A stretch of 64,000 bases of DNA from positions 186,001 through 250,000 of the forward strand of contig NZ_SLWS01000007.1 in the NCBI RefSeq assembly GCF_004345645.1, written 5' to 3'. How positions within the stretch are numbered: position 1 is the stretch's first letter; every line of letters begins with the position of its first letter. The translations under genes were made by a program, and so were the position numbers. The DNA is from Actinocrispum wychmicini. Lineage in GTDB: Bacteria > Actinomycetota > Actinomycetes > Mycobacteriales > Pseudonocardiaceae. The notes under the pieces are model-generated. The model did not search any database. It was not told the DNA's origin and saw only the letters and a list, made by a program, of their open reading frames with translations. Of this stretch, positions 60,193-64,000 are shown one piece after another.

Positions 60193-60881
60193 GGCCCGAT
60201 CGCCCGTCGTTTCCGGCGGGCCGGTGCCTCGGGCCGTTGGCGGGGCGCGGCGAACCCGGTGCCCTGCGCGGCCGTGTTCTCGTAGCGCAGGTGCCTGCCA
60301 TCGGCGGCCATACCAGGCGTGGTGGCTTCGAGCACGACGCCTTCGGTGACCGGCGGACCGGCTTCAGTACGTTGCCCGGCAAGGGGCGCGGTCACCTTCA
60401 AGTCGACCGCCGGTTTGAGTTCACCGCCGAGCGCGGTCCAGATGTCAGTGGCCGCACGGCCTTCCGAGACCGGCCCGGCCGTCTCCACCGACACACCCAG
60501 TCCCAGTTCGGCCAGTGTTCCCGTGAGCCACCGTTGCTCGAGGGTGTCCGTTCTGGCCAGACAGGACAATACGTCAGCGAGCAGCCGATGCTCGTCAGCC
60601 GGCCGGTTCGTCCATGCGGTCAGCAGGTACGACAGGTGGTACCAGCGCGGCGGATCGTGCCATCCGACGATCATCCCGGCTTCGTCATACTCCTCGATCG
60701 TCCCGGTCCGCCTGCGGGTCAGGTCCTCGCGGATGTCGTAGAGGAACACGTTGACCGTCGGGGTGTTCCGGCGGGCCGTCCAGTCCTTGGTGGGCGCCTC
60801 GAAGGCCAACTCCCCGCCGCCACCGGGCACCCCGCCTTCCACGAGCAGCAGCCGGATGGCCTCGTCGACCTCGTGGATCAT
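60189..60881 (-). CDS. DUF4255 tail-terminator/cap protein (Afp16/Pvc16-like)
   Basis: 230 residues with the DUF4255 pattern: VDEAIRLLLVEGG at the start, ELAFEAPTKDWTARRNTPTVNVFLYDIREDLTRRR, WYHLSYLLTAWTNRPADEHRLL and a disordered basic tail (PEAPARRKRRAIGP). Homologues close the distal end of the tube and sheath and set its length together with the tape measure. It is translationally coupled on both sides: its ATG overlaps the stop of the beta-propeller gene and its stop overlaps the ATPase start. Confidence 0.9.
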   Translation of the reverse strand: MIHEVDEAIRLLLVEGGVPGGGGELAFEAPTKDWTARRNTPTVNVFLYDIREDLTRRRTGTIEEYDEAGMIVGWHDPPRWYHLSYLLTAWTNRPADEHRLLADVLSCLARTDTLEQRWLTGTLAELGLGVSVETAGPVSEGRAATDIWTALGGELKPAVDLKVTAPLAGQRTEAGPPVTEGVVLEATTPGMAADGRHLRYENTAAQGTGFAAPRQRPEAPARRKRRAIGP

Positions 60882-63817
60882 CGGCGCACCACCAGGTCAG
60901 GCGGGGTGTAAACGCCGGGTACCACCAGGAATGCCGTGGTGACCGGGCTGAAGCCGGGGCCGCTCGCGGTGATCACGCGTGGGCCGGTCTGATCTTTGGC
61001 CAGGATCAGCAGTTGCGCGATGAAGGTGCCGTCCCGTCGGGGGTGAGCCGGCGCCGCGGACGCGGTGATGCCGGGCGTCCAGGTCAGTGTCACCGGCGCA
61101 CCCGGCGGAAAGTCAGTGCCACGCACGGACGTGACGAAACCCGGCTTGCCCACCGCGGGCACCGCGATGATCTTCGGCTGGAGCACGATCAACGGCGCGG
61201 TCGCGATGTTGTCGGCGGGGTTCCCGTCCGTACCAACGGTTCGTAACGTCCCGGACACGACAGCCTGGATCTCCGCGGTGGGCGCCAGCACGATTCGCAC
61301 CGACTCGGCCGCGCCGGGCGCGAGATCGGCCAGCGCGCAGCCGGTCGGCGTGCATCCACGCGCACCACTGATCGGAATCCCAACGGGGAGAGCGATGTCG
61401 AGGTCGAGACCGGTCGCGGCCGACTCCGCCCTGTTGCGCGCGGTGAAAGTCACGGTGACCGTGCCGCCGACATACCCCGGGGTCGGATTGACCGTCACGG
61501 CCAGGGAAGGATTGGCCGGGGATGGCGGTTGCCCAGCCGGCGGTGGTACCGGTACCTCGACCGGAATGATCGTCGTGGCGACGTTGTCGAGCGGCTGGTT
61601 GTCCAGCATGCTGCCGGTCACCGACCAGATCACGTGTTGCTCGCCAGGTGCTGTGCCGACCAGGGTGGCCGTCAGGCCGATGCTTTCGCCTGGCGCCATC
61701 GTGCCGAGGTCGCATCGCGCCGCGGCACACGTGCCACGATCCGGCTGCACACCAACGATCTGAAGGCCCGGCGGGACGTCAACGGTCAACGTGGTCCCCA
61801 GCGACGGAGCCGGGCCGTGGTTGGTCACCGTGATCGGCACGGTGGCGCTGCCGCCCAGCGGCACGGTCGGCGTGGCCGGTGGCGCGGTGACGGACACGTT
61901 GACCGTCGCCTGGAAGCTTGGTTCCTTCTGCCGTCCGGGCAGTGCCTGGCTGATCGGGGTCACCCGGCCGCTCGCGATGTCCAGCACGGCAAGCATTTCC
62001 GGCGAGTTCAGGTCGGCCGCGCGCCGGGTGGTGAGCACCGCCTGCGTGCCGTCCGGGGAGAACGCGATGTCCCTCGGCTGGAACGGGCCGTCCGGCGCGT
62101 CGACCGGACCGGCACACGAGCCATGCCCGGCGGGCAGCAGCACCCGGCAGCCGGTCCCGTCGGTGGACACCGTCAGCATTCCGTCGTGCTCACGGTTGAA
62201 CGCGACCCGCGTGCCATCCGGGGAGAACGCCGGGCTGTCGTCGATCACCGGGCAGTTGGCCCCGCACGCCGCGGCGGTGAGATCTCGCTGACTTCCGAGC
62301 GCGGTCGCCGAAGTGAGCCAGATGTGTTTGTTGGCGAGCGATCCGCCGACGTTGGCTACCTGGGTGAAGGTGATCGCGGCGCCGTCGGGCGAGAACTCCG
62401 GTTGGGCGTCGGACAGGGTCGGGTCGGCCGAGGGCGGCAGCGCGCCGGTCACCTGCCCGGTGGCGACGTCGGCGATGAAGACCCGGGTCGGGGCGCCGTC
62501 GACGGCGCCTGGCGACTGGCGGGTGAAGATGATGGACCGGCCGTCCGGCGACCAGTCCGGGTCGATCTCCCAGTCCCCGGGTGCCCGGTCGGCGAGCGGC
62601 ATCGGCGCGGCGTCACTGCCGTCCGCGTTCGCCAGCCAGATCCGTTCGATCCGCCGGCCGCCGGCTGTTTCGAACCGGGTCACGGCGAGCCGGGTGCCGT
62701 CCGGGGAGTAGTTCTGCCGCTCGAACCATGGATCGAACCCGGGATTCGGGTGGAACAACAGGAAGTTGTCGGTGGCCGCGCCCGGGTCTTCGCGCAGCAC
62801 GCTCAACCCGAGGTCACGTGGGTCGCTCCCGTCCGGCAGGATGTCCTGAAGGTCAGCGGTGTTCTGGCCGGACGCGGTCGACCGGGCAACTACCAACTGC
62901 CCGTTCAGCATGGCCGGCGAGTCATCGCCGCGGTCCTCGGCGAGCAACTGGTCCGGGTCGCTGACCGGGCCGCATCCGCAGGCGTTCACCGCCCGCACCT
63001 GGTTCACGTTGTCGACGACGCTGATGAACATCAGCATGGTGCCGTCCGGCTCCCACGCGGGCGAGAACGACGGCACGGCCTCCGCGTCGCCCGCGAGCAC
63101 CGGGTTCCCGGGGGTGGTGTCCTTGATCAGACGCAACCTCCGGCCCGCGCCGGTGCCCTGGGTATACGCGATCAGGTCGGGACGCTGGTAGTTCCATGCC
63201 GGTTGCCTGCCGCCGTTGGTGGTCAGCCGCGTCTCGGGCCCGCCCGCGAGTTCCCTGCGGTAGATGTCCGTACCACCGGCCTGGTCGCTCGCGAAGGCGA
63301 TCTGCGTGCCGTCCGGGGAGAATGTCGGTTCGGTCTCGTTCGCCGCTGACGTGGTCAGCCGCCGCAACCCGGTGCCGTCGCTGTGGACCAGCCACAGAAC
63401 CCGGTGCGCTCCATCTGCCGAGTCGAACACCACGAGCGTGCCGTCCGGTGACAGCCGCGGGTGGGCGGCATCGCGCCCGGTCGTCAGCCGGTGTATCGCT
63501 CCGACCGCGTCCCGCAAGTACACCTGAGGCGTGGCGGCGTCCCGCCGGCTGGTGAACACGAGTTGGCCGCCCACCGCGAACGGCTGGTCGTCGAAGTGTG
63601 TTGGTCCGGGTCCCAGCAACGGTTGGGACGGACCGGTGCCGGTGACCACACCGAGGCTGCGGTGTTGGGTGCCGGCGAACAGCACGCGCCCGGTCACCGG
63701 GGCGTCCGACAGCCGGGCCGTGGGCTGCGCCGCGGTCCGCGGCGCAGCCCCAACCACCACTGTGGACAGTGCGACACCGGTCGCGGCGACGGCCAGGAGC
63801 CGGATCGGCGTACGCAC
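60878..63817 (-). CDS. Secreted TolB-like beta-propeller protein with DUF11/CARDB-type repeats
   Basis: 979 residues. A signal peptide (MRTPIRLLAVAATGVALST ending AAPRTAAQ) precedes about 600 residues of WD40-like TolB/PD40 repeats, with recurring SPDGT motifs (HPRLSPDGTLVVF, EPTFSPDGTQIAFASD, WSPDGRSIIFTRQ, FSPDGTRVAFNRE). Three immunoglobulin-like segments follow (about 650-770, 780-890, 900-979: VPITVTNHGPAPS, VTVTFTARNRAESAATG, VTSVRGTDFPPGAPVTL). It lacks a membrane anchor. Although a predicted exoprotein, its stop overlaps the cap gene start, so it is part of the eCIS operon. It may bind the cell surface or a released particle. No enzyme motif seen. Confidence 0.8.
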   Translation of the reverse strand: MRTPIRLLAVAATGVALSTVVVGAAPRTAAQPTARLSDAPVTGRVLFAGTQHRSLGVVTGTGPSQPLLGPGPTHFDDQPFAVGGQLVFTSRRDAATPQVYLRDAVGAIHRLTTGRDAAHPRLSPDGTLVVFDSADGAHRVLWLVHSDGTGLRRLTTSAANETEPTFSPDGTQIAFASDQAGGTDIYRRELAGGPETRLTTNGGRQPAWNYQRPDLIAYTQGTGAGRRLRLIKDTTPGNPVLAGDAEAVPSFSPAWEPDGTMLMFISVVDNVNQVRAVNACGCGPVSDPDQLLAEDRGDDSPAMLNGQLVVARSTASGQNTADLQDILPDGSDPRDLGLSVLREDPGAATDNFLLFHPNPGFDPWFERQNYSPDGTRLAVTRFETAGGRRIERIWLANADGSDAAPMPLADRAPGDWEIDPDWSPDGRSIIFTRQSPGAVDGAPTRVFIADVATGQVTGALPPSADPTLSDAQPEFSPDGAAITFTQVANVGGSLANKHIWLTSATALGSQRDLTAAACGANCPVIDDSPAFSPDGTRVAFNREHDGMLTVSTDGTGCRVLLPAGHGSCAGPVDAPDGPFQPRDIAFSPDGTQAVLTTRRAADLNSPEMLAVLDIASGRVTPISQALPGRQKEPSFQATVNVSVTAPPATPTVPLGGSATVPITVTNHGPAPSLGTTLTVDVPPGLQIVGVQPDRGTCAAARCDLGTMAPGESIGLTATLVGTAPGEQHVIWSVTGSMLDNQPLDNVATTIIPVEVPVPPPAGQPPSPANPSLAVTVNPTPGYVGGTVTVTFTARNRAESAATGLDLDIALPVGIPISGARGCTPTGCALADLAPGAAESVRIVLAPTAEIQAVVSGTLRTVGTDGNPADNIATAPLIVLQPKIIAVPAVGKPGFVTSVRGTDFPPGAPVTLTWTPGITASAAPAHPRRDGTFIAQLLILAKDQTGPRVITASGPGFSPVTTAFLVVPGVYTPPDLVVRR

Positions 63818-63928
63818 GTCAGGTCCTCCTCAGGATGTCCACCGTGATGGTCGCCGGGCCGACCCGCTCGGGTCGAGGCCCCGGCAGGCACTCCGGAGGC
63901 AGGCCGTCGGGGACTTTCGGGCACAGTC

Positions 63929-64000
63929 CTAGATCAGGCCGTGCCGCATCAGGTATCCCACGGCGTGTGCCCGGTTGCGCAGGTTGAACCGCGTGATCAC
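63929..64000 (-). CDS. LuxR-type response regulator, C-terminal end (cut by window edge)
   Basis: The last 23 codons on the minus strand read VITRFNLRNRAHAVGYLMRH, GLI, stop at 63929-63931. This is the end of the recognition helix and final helix of a NarL/FixJ-type LuxR HTH. The rest lies outside the window. It is 111 bp upstream of the beta-propeller gene on the same strand and is a candidate regulator of the eCIS locus. Confidence 0.65.
   Translation of the reverse strand: MITRFNLRNRAHAVGYLMRHGLI

Noticed and set aside
43303..60881. Contractile prophage in place of an injection system
   Set aside because: No capsid, portal, terminase, integrase, holin or tail fibre genes are visible; AAA+ ATPase, DUF4255 and DUF4157 genes are eCIS markers. 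Regions outside the window could still change this.
1..64000. tRNA or rRNA genes and riboswitches
   Set aside because: Looked for conserved tRNA T-loop (GGTTCGAATCC-like) and rRNA segments; none convincing in the window.

Overview
The window is high-GC DNA with dense, overlapping genes, frequent GTG starts, DUF2637-type conjugation remnants, NB-ARC/TPR regulators and an actinobacterial-style contractile injection system. All of this fits a filamentous actinomycete, most likely of the order Pseudonocardiales or a relative. The order is an inference; no rRNA or tRNA gene is present to settle it.

Layout. (1) 1-10.84 kb is a decayed accessory zone. It holds transposase remnants (IS1380, IS5, ISL3, IS3, an integrase-type IS and IS630), the 3' end of a group II intron, broken genes (MocR regulator, MFS transporter, Lrp/AsnC regulator, 2'-5' RNA ligase, a membrane protein) and one intact island: an HxlR regulator divergent from an SDR and a VOC protein. 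(2) 10.84-30.4 kb is a small non-ribosomal peptide cluster. In transcription order on the minus strand it has an A-T protein, a C-A-T-TE protein, an FAD oxidoreductase, an asparaginyl-tRNA-synthetase-like enzyme, a type II thioesterase, an SDR, a Thr-type A-T protein with an atypical N-terminus, an XRE/NB-ARC regulator, an MFS exporter, a T-C didomain and an ATP-grasp ligase. A TIM-barrel isomerase-like gene lies on the plus strand. Many junctions overlap by 4 nt, so the enzymes are probably translationally coupled. (3) 30.4-33.0 kb is another IS graveyard. (4) 33.0-37.4 kb is one very large protein: a nuclease-like N-terminus, an NB-ARC ATPase, TPRs and a SEC-C-like C-terminus. It has the architecture of STAND-type antiphage sensors. 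(5) 37.4-43.3 kb has conjugative-element remnants, a membrane protein/lipoprotein pair, a secreted TAP-type peptidase and an NmrA-like remnant. (6) 43.3-63.8 kb is a complete-looking extracellular/cytoplasmic contractile injection system (eCIS) locus. It encodes sheath, two tube-type proteins, LysM adaptor, VgrG-like spike, PAAR tip, gp25, gpJ and gpI baseplate proteins, AAA+ ATPase, DUF4255 cap protein, a DUF4157 metallopeptidase-type protein, a candidate cargo, a zinc-ribbon membrane protein and a secreted beta-propeller protein. A LuxR-type regulator is cut by the right edge.

How the parts work together. The NRPS enzymes probably assemble a short peptide that is tailored and then capped or extended by the two stand-alone ligase-like enzymes, and exported by the MFS protein. 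The eCIS genes would build a spring-loaded particle. Two proteins of that locus (the end-of-operon protein and the DUF4157 protein) share a short LQR-x-x-GN-x-AV motif near their N-termini, which I infer to be a cargo or loading signature. All family assignments come from motifs and domain order read by eye; no database search was run.
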